Notes under the pieces: generated by a model | Databases searched by the model: none | Told to the model about the DNA's origin: nothing | The model's input: the letters and a program-made list of their open reading frames with translations, nothing else | From: Polyangiaceae bacterium | GTDB taxonomy: Bacteria > Myxococcota_A > Polyangia > Polyangiales > Polyangiaceae | NCBI GenBank assembly: GCA_019637265.1 | Contig: JAHBVY010000003.1 | Span: 310,001-374,000, forward strand | Length of the DNA: 64,000 nt | Reading direction: 5' to 3' | Program-made: the position numbers and the translations under genes | In this document: positions 14,943 through 23,027 of the stretch, in pieces | How positions within the stretch are numbered: the first letter of the stretch is position 1 | How the letters are laid out: each line of letters starts with the position of its first letter

Positions 14943-16430
14943 TCAGTTGGCGGCCCAGTCGACCCAGAGCCCGGTCATCCAGTTGTCCTGCGCGTCTTCG
15001 AAGGCGCCAATGAAGTCAGCGCTCGTGTCGAAGCCGGTCGCCACCCCTGCGTTGCTCGTGGTGAGGGGCACACCGCCCGAGATGCGCGCCGCTGGGAAGG
15101 GCGCCGGCGCGCTGCCCGCTGCGCCGCACACGACGCCGGTGTCCTGAACGGCGTTGCCGGTGCCGAGCGCGAACCACTCGCGCTCATCGAAGCCCTGGTC
15201 GTTGCCTGGTATCTCCTCGTCGTAGGCGACGTCGTGGACCACGCCCTTCACCAGGGTGTGCGTCAGCTTGACGTTCGGTGCGGCGGGGGTGCCTGCGGCG
15301 TCGCGCACGTCGAAGCTCGCCTCGAAGCCAGTCAGGATCATGTTGCTGTAGTCGCCGAGCAGGTTCTCGCGGAACACGGCGCCATACTGAGCGTTGGCGG
15401 GGTCGTGGCCGAGGCCGCATAGCGTGACGTTGGAGAAGGTGCCGTTCGTCACCGGGGTGGCGCCGCCGAGGTCGCTGTCACACTCGAAGCCATTGGGGTC
15501 GCTCGAGAGCGGCGCGAGCTGACGGCCGAAGATGAACTGCACCGAGCCGGTGAAGCCGTGATCGATGTCGAACATATCGTCGCCGCCGTTGTTGCAGATG
15601 AGGTGGCTCGCGTTGACGGTGCCGCCGAACCACTCGAAGCAGTCGTCCAAGGTGTTGCTCACCATGATGTGGTGCAGCGTGGTGCCGCGGCCGACGCTGC
15701 CGAGGGTGAGGCCGTTGATCTCGTTGCCGTCACCGATTTCCACGCCGGAATACTCGATGCGCGCGTAGGTGAGCACGCCGCTGTCGTCGTCCTCATCGGT
15801 GCCGCCGTAGGCGCCCTCGCCGGGGGGCAAGCCCTCGATGCTCGGCAGGTTGCCGCCGCTCATCTTGAAGTTGGGCGCCTTGCCCAGGATGATGACGCCG
15901 CCCCAGTCGCCGGGGCTGCGGAGCCCAGCGGGCAGCGCGCTGGTGAACAGGATGGGAGCGTCCGCCTCGCCCGGCGCTTGGATCTTGCCGCCGCGCTGGA
16001 TGACGAGGGTGCCCAGGGTGTCTTTGTCACCCTCGATGCGGGTGCAGGGCTCGATGGCGATCGTCGCGCCCTCCACCACGTTGACCACCCCCTTGAGGTC
16101 CCACACGGTGTCACTGGTGAGGGTGACGGTCGATCCCGCGGTGGGCTCCGGCACGTCCGCGCGCGGCTTGCCCGCGCCGCTCAAGTCACAGGTCGGGTTG
16201 CCACCGGAGCCGCCGGAGCCACCCGCGCCCGATCCGGCGGTGCCACCGCTGGCACCGGAGCCGCCCGAGCCTGCCGTGCCGCCGCTGGCGCCCGATCCGG
16301 AGCTGCCACCGCTGGCGCCCGAGCCAGAGCTGCCGCCCGAGCCTTCGGGGGTGTCGTCGTCATCGCCGCAAGCGACGGCGAGGGGGATGAGGCAGATCGA
16401 GGTGAGGAAAGTCAGATGAGAGATGCGCAT
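14943..16430 (-). CDS. Secreted lipoprotein with Gly/Ser linker and predicted beta-helix
   Basis: Protein of 495 residues, lipobox LAVAC (Cys 21) then Asp-rich GDDDD. A Gly/Ser/Ala low-complexity linker runs to about residue 78 (repeats of GASGGTAGSG). The rest, about 415 residues, has many short strands with recurring patterns such as TLVIQRGGKI, WGGVIILGKAP, TYARIEYSGVEIG and HHIMVSNTLDDCFEWFGG. These suggest a right-handed parallel beta-helix as in pectate-lyase-like surface proteins. A Gly-Trp-Gly type DWGG motif and an NGG-DDMFDIDHGF segment resemble a recurrent family of bacterial surface lipoproteins with no known enzyme activity. Probably outer-membrane anchored. Function unknown. Confidence 0.85.
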   Translation of the reverse strand: MRISHLTFLTSICLIPLAVACGDDDDTPEGSGGSSGSGASGGSSGSGASGGTAGSGGSGASGGTAGSGAGGSGGSGGNPTCDLSGAGKPRADVPEPTAGSTVTLTSDTVWDLKGVVNVVEGATIAIEPCTRIEGDKDTLGTLVIQRGGKIQAPGEADAPILFTSALPAGLRSPGDWGGVIILGKAPNFKMSGGNLPSIEGLPPGEGAYGGTDEDDDSGVLTYARIEYSGVEIGDGNEINGLTLGSVGRGTTLHHIMVSNTLDDCFEWFGGTVNASHLICNNGGDDMFDIDHGFTGSVQFIFGRQLAPLSSDPNGFECDSDLGGATPVTNGTFSNVTLCGLGHDPANAQYGAVFRENLLGDYSNMILTGFEASFDVRDAAGTPAAPNVKLTHTLVKGVVHDVAYDEEIPGNDQGFDEREWFALGTGNAVQDTGVVCGAAGSAPAPFPAARISGGVPLTTSNAGVATGFDTSADFIGAFEDAQDNWMTGLWVDWAAN

Positions 16431-16518
16431 AGGTTCTCCTTTAGGTGCGCGGAGCCTGCCGGTGACGCGTGACCTCGAAGCGGCTCACCCGTGACGATTC
16501 GGTAGCGTCAGCGCGCTG

Positions 16519-16738
16519 CCCTCGCGGTCTGGGCACGCGATGAATCGCGCCCCACGGCGCATGGCGCGGCGTCTCAGTGGCGCGCGGCGCCACACCCTCG
16601 CGGTCTGGGCCGCGATGAATCGCGCCCCACGGCGCCTGGCGTCTCAGTGGCGCGCGGCGCCATGCCCTCGCGGTCTGGACACGCGATGAATCGCGTCCCA
16701 CGACGCATGGCGTTTCAGTGGCGCGCGGCGCCATGCCA
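16519..16738. repeat. 3 x ~70-76-bp tandem repeat with internal dyads
   Basis: Units start at 16519, 16595 and 16665 with CCCTCGCGGTCTGG. Each contains the dyad CGCGATGAATCGCG (in unit 2 the GGCC junction is shortened), then CCCACG(G/A)CGC, a variable spacer, CAGTGGCG and the dyad GGCGCGCGGCGCC. Unit 1 is longer through an extra ATGGCGCGGCG segment. Each unit could fold into two hairpins. Confidence 0.85.
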
Positions 16739-16772
16739 GGGGCGCGGCGCCCGTCCACCACGACACCCCCGT

Positions 16773-16797
16773 GTAGGGGCGGGTTTCAAACCCGCCC
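16773..16797. repeat. REP-like palindrome, GTAGGGGC family
   Basis: Same element as at 9346, with arms GGGCGGGTTT and AAACCCGCCC. It lies about 40 bases beyond the stop of the minus-strand antiporter gene, in its upstream neighbour's leader region. Confidence 0.8.
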
Positions 16798-16838
16798 GCA
16801 CATGATGTCAGTCACACTAACGATCTGTGTGCGACGGA

Positions 16839-17864
16839 CTAAGCGCGCAGGCTGATCAGCGCCGCGGCGTACACCAGGTAGCCGATCACCAGCCCGGCGC
16901 CTTCGGCGCGCGACACCTGGCGCCCGGTGATGAAGATCGGCACGCACAGCAGCACGGCGACCACCATCACCGGGATGTCCACCAGCACCAACCCGCGCTC
17001 GACGACGAGCCCTGCGGGGCTGAACGCCGCGGTGGCGCCGAGGATGGCCAGGATGTTGTAAATGCTGCTGCCTATCAGGTTGCCGACCGCGACGTCGCGC
17101 TCGCCGCGCACGGTGGCGACCACCGTGGTGACCAGCTCCGGCATCGAGGTCCCCACGGAGACCACCGTGAGGCCGATCAGCGCGTCGGAGAACCCGAAGG
17201 AGCGCGCGATGGACACCGCGCCGACCACGAGCCAGTCGGCGCCGAGCACCGAGAGCCCGAGCCCCACGGCGAGCAGCGCGCTGTACCAGAGCCGCTCACG
17301 CAGCAGGCCGCGCTGGGTGGGGGGAGCCGCGAGGGAGCTGGCATCCGCTTCGAGCTCAGGGCTCATGGGTGCTTCGTTGGGCTCGGGCGGCGCTGCGCGC
17401 GCGCTCCGGATCACGAGGGACGTGTAGACGACGGCCCCCAGCACCAAGAGCACGCCTTCGAGCCGCGTCATCATCCCGTCCCAAGCGAGCAGCGCCATCA
17501 TCAGCGCCGTGATCGCCATCGCGGGCAGCTCGAGCCGCAGCACTTGGAGCTTGAGCGGCAACGGCGCCACGCAGGCGCTGAGGCCCAAGATGAACAGCAG
17601 GTTGAAGACGTTGGTGCCGGCGATGTTCCCCACCGCGAGCCCCGGGCTGCCCTGGAGGTTCGCGGTGATGCCCACCGCCAGCTCCGGCGCGCTGGTGCCG
17701 ATGGACACCACCGTGAGCCCGAGGATCAAGGGCGGCATCCCGAGTGAGGCCGCGAGCCGCCCGGCGCCACGGATGATCAGCTCAGCCGAGAGGATGAGGA
17801 TGCAGAGGCCGACGATGAACCAGAACACGGGCCCGGAGGATAGCCGCCGCGTGGCTCGCCGCAC
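16839..17864 (-). CDS. Na+/Ca2+ exchanger family (CaCA) antiporter, YrbG-like
   Basis: Inner-membrane cation antiporter of up to 341 residues with about ten helices. The two inverted alpha repeats are plain: GLTVVSIGTSAPEL near residues 49-62 and GLTVVSVGTSMPEL near 218-231, each with the ion-binding Glu. They are followed by GNIAGTNVFN and GNLIGSSIYN. A cytoplasmic loop of about 45 residues (PPEPNEAPMSPELEADASSL) joins the halves. An internal GTG about 12 codons downstream (FWFIVGLCIL) would also give a normal N-terminus, so the start is uncertain. Likely exports Ca2+ in exchange for Na+ or H+. Single gene. Confidence 0.92.
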   Translation of the reverse strand: MRRATRRLSSGPVFWFIVGLCILILSAELIIRGAGRLAASLGMPPLILGLTVVSIGTSAPELAVGITANLQGSPGLAVGNIAGTNVFNLLFILGLSACVAPLPLKLQVLRLELPAMAITALMMALLAWDGMMTRLEGVLLVLGAVVYTSLVIRSARAAPPEPNEAPMSPELEADASSLAAPPTQRGLLRERLWYSALLAVGLGLSVLGADWLVVGAVSIARSFGFSDALIGLTVVSVGTSMPELVTTVVATVRGERDVAVGNLIGSSIYNILAILGATAAFSPAGLVVERGLVLVDIPVMVVAVLLCVPIFITGRQVSRAEGAGLVIGYLVYAAALISLRA

Positions 17865-18064
17865 TGGCGCTCGACGTCGGGATGCAGCGCCAAGCCATTC
17901 GCCCCCTCAAACGCGCTCCGTCCGAGCATCGCCAGCGGTCACATGGCGCCACGCGGCGAGCGCCAGCGCCGCGTTCTTCGCGGCCTGGCCGCGCGCCCTC
18001 TCTCCTGCTGACAAGGCCCTTGGAGGTGGACTAGCCTCGAGTGTTGTTCCCAGGAGTTTGAGCC

Positions 18065-18613
18065 ATGCGAAAGACCTCGTTGTTCACCGTCCCCGTCCTC
18101 CTCGCTGCCCTGCTCGCGTGCAAGAAGGAAGAGGCGCCGCCCGCGCCCCAGCCCATCGCGACGGCGACCGCGGAGACACCGACCGCCGAGCCCGAGGCGC
18201 CGGCGGAGCCAGCGGAGCCCGAGAAGCCGGAGAGCCCCATCCCGGACATCCCCACCGGGCGCTCCAAGCCACCCACGATGGCGGAGTGGAAGGAGGCGAC
18301 CAACATCAACACCCAGGAGGTGAACTCTCAGCCGGACAAGTGCTTCATGCGCATCGTGCGCGAGTGGCTGAAGATCAACTGCGAGGGTGGCGTCACCGGC
18401 TACAGCGGCATGGAGGGCTTTGGCTCGGAGCTCGCGGACTACTTCCAGTCCGTGAAGCCAGGCAAGCTGGCTGACTTCGTGGTGCGCCTCCGTAAAGGCA
18501 AAGTGCTCAAGCTGCGCATCCAGCGGACGGAGGGTGAGGCGGTGCTGTTCGTCAACTGGCCTGCCGGTGAGGACAAGCCGACCATCGTGGCCTTGGGTCG
18601 CGGCAAGAGCTGA
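18065..18613 (+). CDS. Small lipoprotein, function unknown
   Basis: Protein of 182 residues, lipobox LLAC (Cys 19) followed by KK. In Myxococcus xanthus lysine after the acylated Cys has been linked to extracellular-matrix localisation, which may apply here. Residues 22-75 are Pro/Glu/Ala-rich. The C-terminal domain (about 85-182) has two cysteines (DKCFMRIVREWLKINCEGG) and ends in predicted beta strands (FVVRLRKGKVLKLRIQR, EAVLFVNWPAG). It resembles other short myxobacterial lipoproteins but I cannot name a family. Convergent with phoU. Confidence 0.8.
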   Translation: MRKTSLFTVPVLLAALLACKKEEAPPAPQPIATATAETPTAEPEAPAEPAEPEKPESPIPDIPTGRSKPPTMAEWKEATNINTQEVNSQPDKCFMRIVREWLKINCEGGVTGYSGMEGFGSELADYFQSVKPGKLADFVVRLRKGKVLKLRIQRTEGEAVLFVNWPAGEDKPTIVALGRGKS

Positions 18614-18633
18614 GCTCGCGGGGCCGCGGCGGC

Positions 18634-18656
18634 GCGGTGCCGTCCAACCCCCCCCC
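18634..18656 (+). repeat. Dispersed C-rich element, copy 2 of 5
   Basis: Core GCGGTGCCGTCCAACCCCC with nine or ten C residues, running into CGATCGATCCGATC. The C-tract-GATCGATC junction also occurs at the motif near 14795. Confidence 0.75.
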
Positions 18657-18674
18657 GATCGATCCGATCATTCT

Positions 18675-18703
18675 GTGAGGGGCGAATAATCATTCGCCCT
18701 TAC
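18675..18703. terminator. Hairpin between convergent genes (REP-like)
   Basis: Perfect arms GGGCGAAT (18680-18687) and ATTCGCCC (18692-18699) with loop AATC, followed by TTAC. It sits between the lipoprotein stop and the convergent phoU stop, a good place for a bidirectional stop. Its GGGGC...GCCC(T)TAC outline also resembles the other REP-like elements of the window. Confidence 0.5.
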
Positions 18704-18728
18704 ATTCGTTGGTGGCGAATCCCGCAGG

Positions 18729-19409
18729 TCAATCGCTGCCCACTGCGAGTTGGTGGCTGTGGCGCACGTCTTTGCCCTCCACCATGAACACCACCATCTC
18801 TGCGATGTTCGTGGTGTGGTCGGCGATGCGCTCGAGGTAGCGGCCCACCGAGAGCACGCGCTGGGTGTTGTCAGGGTCCATCATCATCTGCTGGTTCAGC
18901 GCGGGGAAGGTGCGCGCGTAGGCGGCGTCCACCAGTGAGTCGCGCTCCATCACCTGGCGCGCCTTGTCGGCGTCGCGAGTCACGAAGGCGTCCAGGCAGT
19001 CGCGCAGCATGATGCAGGTGGTCTGCGCCATCTCCGGTAGATCGGGCGGCACCTCCACCGGGGGCTGATGGCACAGCTCCGAGGTGCGCTCGGAGATGTT
19101 CGCCGTCAAGTCGCCCATCCGCTCGAGATCGGTCACCAGCTTGAGGGTGGTGGTGATGAAGCGCAGATCGCTCGCGACCGGGGAGCGCAGCGCCAAGAGC
19201 CGCAGGCAGCGCTCGTCGATGTCCACCTCGAGGCCGTCCACCTCGGCCTCCATCGCCACCGTGGACCGCGCCAGCTCTTCATCGCGCTGCTCGAACGCGC
19301 GGATGGAAGCGTGGAGCATCTCCTCCACCTTGGAGCCCATCAGGAGCACGCGCTCGCGGAGCTCTTCCAGCTCACGTCCATAGGCTCGGTCGGTGTGCAG
19401 CTTCGTCAC
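18729..19409 (-). CDS. phoU: Phosphate signalling regulator PhoU
   Basis: PhoU protein of 226 residues, built of two repeated three-helix domains. I chose GTG at 19407-19409 (TKLHTDRAYGRELEELRERV) with a GGAGA ribosome-binding match, rather than the longer Arg-rich extension. The metal-binding D/E-x-x-x-D motifs fall in DLERMGDLTANISERT (first half) and RYLERIADHTTNIAEM (second half). PhoU tempers PhoR activity according to phosphate transport status. It lies 245 bases downstream of phoR in the same direction, probably in the same regulon. No pst transporter genes are in the window, which is a departure from the usual pstSCAB-phoU order. Confidence 0.95.
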   Translation of the reverse strand: MTKLHTDRAYGRELEELRERVLLMGSKVEEMLHASIRAFEQRDEELARSTVAMEAEVDGLEVDIDERCLRLLALRSPVASDLRFITTTLKLVTDLERMGDLTANISERTSELCHQPPVEVPPDLPEMAQTTCIMLRDCLDAFVTRDADKARQVMERDSLVDAAYARTFPALNQQMMMDPDNTQRVLSVGRYLERIADHTTNIAEMVVFMVEGKDVRHSHQLAVGSD

Positions 19410-19654
19410 GTTGGCATCTCCAAGGAGACGGCGCAGCCGCCTCCACCGGTTCACTCGGAACCCAGCGCCACCGGAACGTCTGCGTCACTCCTTGGCCCCG
19501 GTGGGGCCTCCTCGCTCATATCGCCTCAGCGAAGCGGCACCTCGTGGGTCCATGACCCTCGCCGGCCCGTGTCACGGAGCCAGGCGCCTCCTCGCCGCTG
19601 GCTAGCCTACCCTGCCTTGTGACAGCTTGCCACGCCCGAATCGGGCGCAGCGCG

Positions 19655-21046
19655 TCAAGACGCGGGGGGAGCCTCCGCCGAGTCGCGCTCAAGCACCTGG
19701 GCACGTGCCGGCCGCCGCGCCGGCAGCCGCAGCCAGAACGTGGCGCCCGCGCCTAGCTCACTCTCCACGCCCACGCTGCCGCCATGTGCCTCGACCAGGT
19801 GCTTGACGATCGACAACCCGAGCCCGGTGCCGCCCACGCCTCGTGAGCGGCCTTTATCCACTCGGTAAAACCGCTCGAAGACGCGGCTCAGGTGCTCCGG
19901 CGCGATCCCCGGTCCGCTGTCCGCCACCCGCAGCTCCACCATCGCGCCCAGCGGGCGCCCGCTGATCTCCACCCGATCCCCCTCGCGCGTGTACTTCAAA
20001 GCGTTGTCGATCAGGTTGCTCACCGCGTGCTCCAGCGCGCGTGAGTCCACGTCGAGCGGCGGCAAATCGTCAGGTGTATTCACCTCCAAGCGGATGCGCC
20101 GCTCGCGCGCGCGCCCCTCGAACATCTTGAGGTGCTGCTGGAGGAACGGCCGAAGCTCCAGCTGTTCACGCTGGAGGCGGAAGGCGCCGGACTCGATGCT
20201 CGAGAGGCTGAGCAAATCCTCCACCAGATCTCGCAGGCGGATAGCGTTGCGATCGATGATCTCGATGAAGCGCGCGGCCGCCTTCGGGTCCTCCTTCGCG
20301 CCGCTCATCAAGGTCTCCGCGGCCGAGTGGATGGAGGCGACCGGCGTGCGCAGCTCGTGGGACACGTTGGCCACGAAGTCGCGGCGCATCCCCTCCAGCC
20401 GGCGCATCTCGGTGACGTCGAAGAACACCAGCAGCCAACCCTGCTCCGGCACCGGCTGCACTTGCACCAGGAGCACCCGCGGCTTGAGGCCCCGCACCTC
20501 GATCTCCCCGCGCTGCGCGTCCAGCGTCCGCCGCGCCAACGCGAGCAACGCGTGGAGCTCCGACTGACGCACCGCCTCGAGCAGGGTGCTGCCCTCGACG
20601 TCGTTCTGGATCCACAGCATCTCGCGCAGCGCCGGGTTCAGGTGGCGGATGCGCCCCTCGGTGTCGAGCAGCATCACGCCCTCGCGCATGCTCTCGAGGA
20701 TGCTGCTCATCTTGTCGCGCTCGCTGGTGAGCTCAGCCAGGGTGGAGGAGAGGTTGGTCGCCAGGAGGTCGAGCACGGCGCCGAGCGGCGCGAGCTGACT
20801 GCTCTTGGGCACGCGAGCACGCACGCTCAGATCACCATCGGCCATCGCCCGCGCCACCTCGGTGAGGTGGGTGGTGGTCGCGGTGAGCGAACGCGTCACG
20901 AGGCTGGTCAGCAAAGCTGCCACGATGAGCGCGATGGGGATCGCCCAGCGCAGCTCCACGCGCATCGAGACGAGGGCAGCGCCCAGCGCCACGCCCACCA
21001 GCAGCAGCAGGACCAAGGAGAGTTGCGCCGTGAGGCCCAGCTTCAA
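19655..21046 (-). CDS. phoR: Phosphate-sensing histidine kinase PhoR
   Basis: Sensor kinase of 463 residues. The start is TTG at 21044-21046, overlapping the phoB stop (TTGA), which implies coupled translation. Layout: two membrane helices within residues 1-50 with almost no periplasmic loop, a HAMP segment about 50-105, a PAS domain about 110-215 ([18 protein letters not shown]), and a dimerisation domain with phospho-acceptor His in [19 protein letters not shown]. The catalytic domain has N box [10 protein letters not shown]1 [12 protein letters not shown] box [12 protein letters not shown] and G2 [10 protein letters not shown]. The missing sensor loop is typical of PhoR, which reads phosphate through PhoU and the transporter. 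Confidence 0.95.
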   Translation of the reverse strand: MKLGLTAQLSLVLLLLVGVALGAALVSMRVELRWAIPIALIVAALLTSLVTRSLTATTTHLTEVARAMADGDLSVRARVPKSSQLAPLGAVLDLLATNLSSTLAELTSERDKMSSILESMREGVMLLDTEGRIRHLNPALREMLWIQNDVEGSTLLEAVRQSELHALLALARRTLDAQRGEIEVRGLKPRVLLVQVQPVPEQGWLLVFFDVTEMRRLEGMRRDFVANVSHELRTPVASIHSAAETLMSGAKEDPKAAARFIEIIDRNAIRLRDLVEDLLSLSSIESGAFRLQREQLELRPFLQQHLKMFEGRARERRIRLEVNTPDDLPPLDVDSRALEHAVSNLIDNALKYTREGDRVEISGRPLGAMVELRVADSGPGIAPEHLSRVFERFYRVDKGRSRGVGGTGLGLSIVKHLVEAHGGSVGVESELGAGATFWLRLPARRPARAQVLERDSAEAPPAS

Positions 21047-21744
21047 TGAGCAGCCTCTCCGGGTGAGCCCACGAAGCGGTAGCCCACCCCACGCACGGTC
21101 TCGATGTAGTCACGCGCGGCGTGGAGCTTCTCGCGGAGGCGCTTGACGTGGGTGTCCACGGTGCGCGTCGTGATGCTGGAGTCCATGCCCCACACGTCTT
21201 CCAGCAGGGTGCCGCGCGACTGCACGCGGTTCTTCCGATCGTAGAGCGTGATGAGGAGTCGGAACTCGAGCGCCGTCAGCTCGACCACGGCGTCCTCCAC
21301 CCACACCCGGTGCGCGTCGCGCGCGAAGCGGAGGCAACCGAACTCCACCACCTCCTCCTTCGTCTCACCGCTCGACTCCGCCCGTCGCAAGACCGCGTTC
21401 ACTCGCAGCAGCAGCTCCCGCACGCTGAACGGCTTCACCACGTAGTCTTCGGCGCCGAGCTCGAACCCCACCACCCGGTCGATCTCCTCGCCCTTCGCCG
21501 TCAGCATGATCACCGGGACGCTGCGCGTCGCCGGGTTGTCCTTGATCGCGCGGCACACCTCCGTCCCCGACATATCGGGGAGCATCAGATCGAGCAGCAC
21601 CAGGCTCGGCCGCTTGTCGCGCACTAGCGCGAGGCCGTCCGCTCCGCGCAGTGCAGGCAACACCTCGTGCCCGGCTTGCTCCAAGTTGTACTGCAGCACG
21701 GCCTGTAGATCGGCCTCGTCTTCAACAACGATGATTCGCGCCAT
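21043..21744 (-). CDS. phoB: Phosphate regulon response regulator PhoB
   Basis: OmpR/PhoB-family regulator of 233 residues. Receiver domain residues 1-118: acidic pocket VEDE (7-10), phospho-acceptor Asp 52 in LLDLMLPDMSG, Thr in VIMLTAKG and Lys in YVVKPFS. Winged-helix domain residues 135-230: LTALEFRLLITLYDRKNRV, the recognition segment SSITTRTVDTHVKRLREKL and the wing IETVRGVGYRF. It heads the phoB-phoR unit. A candidate Pho box lies about 27 bases upstream of the ATG, consistent with autoregulation, and another faces the divergent tonB operon. Confidence 0.96.
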   Translation of the reverse strand: MARIIVVEDEADLQAVLQYNLEQAGHEVLPALRGADGLALVRDKRPSLVLLDLMLPDMSGTEVCRAIKDNPATRSVPVIMLTAKGEEIDRVVGFELGAEDYVVKPFSVRELLLRVNAVLRRAESSGETKEEVVEFGCLRFARDAHRVWVEDAVVELTALEFRLLITLYDRKNRVQSRGTLLEDVWGMDSSITTRTVDTHVKRLREKLHAARDYIETVRGVGYRFVGSPGEAAH

Positions 21745-21770
21745 GGGGGTGCCAGTGACTAGTGGGAGAC

Positions 21771-21789
21771 CGTGACGAGACGGTGACAG
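21771..21789 (-). promoter_or_regulatory. Candidate Pho box upstream of phoB
   Basis: On the minus strand the sequence reads CTGTCAC-CGTC-TCGTCAC, two 7-mers 11 bp apart. This matches the 7-4-7 plan of PhoB sites (CTGTCAT repeats): the first half-site is a good match, the second 5 of 7. It lies 27 bases before the phoB ATG. Confidence 0.6.
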
Positions 21790-21978
21790 GATGGGGCCGA
21801 TATGGCGTCACGCCAAGCGCTTTCGAGGAGCGAGTGGGTTCTCCGCGCGGACTCGATCGCACGCGCTGATCGAGTTTCGGGTCGTGCACCTTCGACGAGG
21901 GGAGGGGGTTCGCCCCAGACGCGCGGCGTTTCTCGTCGCCGCGAGCCCGCCGTGTGACTCTTGAGCGCTGACATCGAG

Positions 21979-21996
21979 ACGTCACGATCGCGTCAC
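21979..21996 (+). promoter_or_regulatory. Candidate Pho box upstream of tonB
   Basis: On the plus strand the sequence reads ACGTCAC-GATC-GCGTCAC, with 11-bp spacing and each half-site ending GTCAC. It lies about 100 bases before the tonB start. It is weaker than the phoB-proximal site but has the same geometry. Confidence 0.5.
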
Positions 21997-22096
21997 CCAC
22001 TGCCGCCTTGCGTCGACCGGATTGACACAGGTTTGCTTCCAGTTTGCCGAGTCGCCACACCCGCGTCACGAAGGGCGCGCACCGTCCGCGCATTCG

Positions 22097-22864
22097 ATGG
22101 ACCCGAGAGCGTGGACAGAGGGCGGCGGGGACCGCGGCCGGGCGGCGCGCCTCGGCGTGGGCCTCGGCGGCGGCGTGGTGGCGATGGCAGCCATGCTGAC
22201 CTTCATGAAGCTCGCGGGCGCGGGTGGTGGTCAGGCGTGGGTTCAGTCGGAGCCCGAGGTGGTCCTGGTCGATCTCGCGAAGACCCCCGAAGAGGAGCCG
22301 CCCGAGGAGGCGGAGACGCCGGAAGAGCCTGGCCCGCGCGCGGCGGGCCCCGTCATGCCGCGGCTCGTGGTGCCCAAGGAGATCCCGAAAGATCACGTCA
22401 AAGAGACTGACGCCAAGCCGGCGGAGTCGGGTGAGGGTCAGGGCGATCCTTACGCGAACGCCGGGGGCGGCGGGCAAGGGCGGGGCACGGCGGCGCCGAA
22501 GCCCGCCCCCGCGCCGGAGCCCAAGCCCGCGCCCGCACCGAAGGCGGTCAGTCAGACGCCCGAGAAGAAGAAGGTGTTCCGCGCGGGCGAGGTGGCGGTC
22601 GAGCCCGCGCCTCAGAGCCGCCCTTACCCCGCGTACCCCGCCGCCGCGCGGTCCGCCGGGATCGAAGGCGTGGTCGTCGTCCGCTACGTGATCACCGAGT
22701 CGGGCGCGACCGCCGCGGTGAAGGCGGTGCGCGGCCCCGCCGAGCTGCTCGCCGCGTGTGAGGCGGCCGTGCGCAGCTGGACCTTCACGCCCGCCAGGGA
22801 CGCCGCCGGGCAGGCCGTCCCGGTGGTCAAGTTCGCGCGCTTCCCGTTCAAGATCAAGACCTGA
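22097..22864 (+). CDS. tonB: Energy transducer TonB
   Basis: TonB protein of 255 residues. I chose ATG at 22097 (MDPRAWTEGG); the open frame upstream overlaps the control region. Layout: short cytoplasmic start, one membrane helix about residues 17-42 (LGVGLGGGVVAMAAMLTFM), a Glu/Pro then Lys/Pro-rich periplasmic spacer (EEEPPEEAETPEE, APKPAPAPEPKPAPAPK) and a C-terminal TonB domain about 165-255 containing YPAYPAAARSAGIEGVVVVR and SWTFTPARD. It transmits proton-motive energy to the outer-membrane receptor coded three genes on. It is the first gene of a tonB-exbB-exbD-exbD-receptor cluster. Confidence 0.92.
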   Translation: MDPRAWTEGGGDRGRAARLGVGLGGGVVAMAAMLTFMKLAGAGGGQAWVQSEPEVVLVDLAKTPEEEPPEEAETPEEPGPRAAGPVMPRLVVPKEIPKDHVKETDAKPAESGEGQGDPYANAGGGGQGRGTAAPKPAPAPEPKPAPAPKAVSQTPEKKKVFRAGEVAVEPAPQSRPYPAYPAAARSAGIEGVVVVRYVITESGATAAVKAVRGPAELLAACEAAVRSWTFTPARDAAGQAVPVVKFARFPFKIKT

Positions 22865-23027
22865 GGATAAATATCCGTGCGGAATTATATTCATGAGCCT
22901 CGTGGTGAGGCAGGCGAGCGAGATCTGAGCGCGAGCCAGGCGAAGTGAGCTATCTCGAACGTGAGGCTGACGTTCGTTCAGGGACGAGCGTGAGCCTCGA
23001 GAGCAGCAGAGTGATTGGAGTAGCGTT

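Larger units (their letters stand above)
16431..16838. other. 408-bp intergenic region with tandem hairpin array and REP element
   Basis: The region lies between two minus-strand genes. It contains the three-copy array at 16519-16738 and a REP-like palindrome at 16773-16797. An open frame across the array is repeat-driven and not credible as a gene. No clear promoter seen. Confidence 0.6.
21745..22096. other. 352-bp divergent region between phoB and tonB
   Basis: No gene. It contains two pairs of GTCAC half-sites with 11-bp spacing (21771-21789 and 21979-21996) and a GGCGTCACGCC palindrome near 21803-21813. A TTGACA hexamer lies at 22022-22027 without a convincing -10 at 17 bases. Confidence 0.65.

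Noticed and set aside
16441..16761. Open frame of 106 codons over the tandem repeats
   Set aside because: Its peptide repeats only because the DNA repeats; there is no ribosome-binding site or domain.
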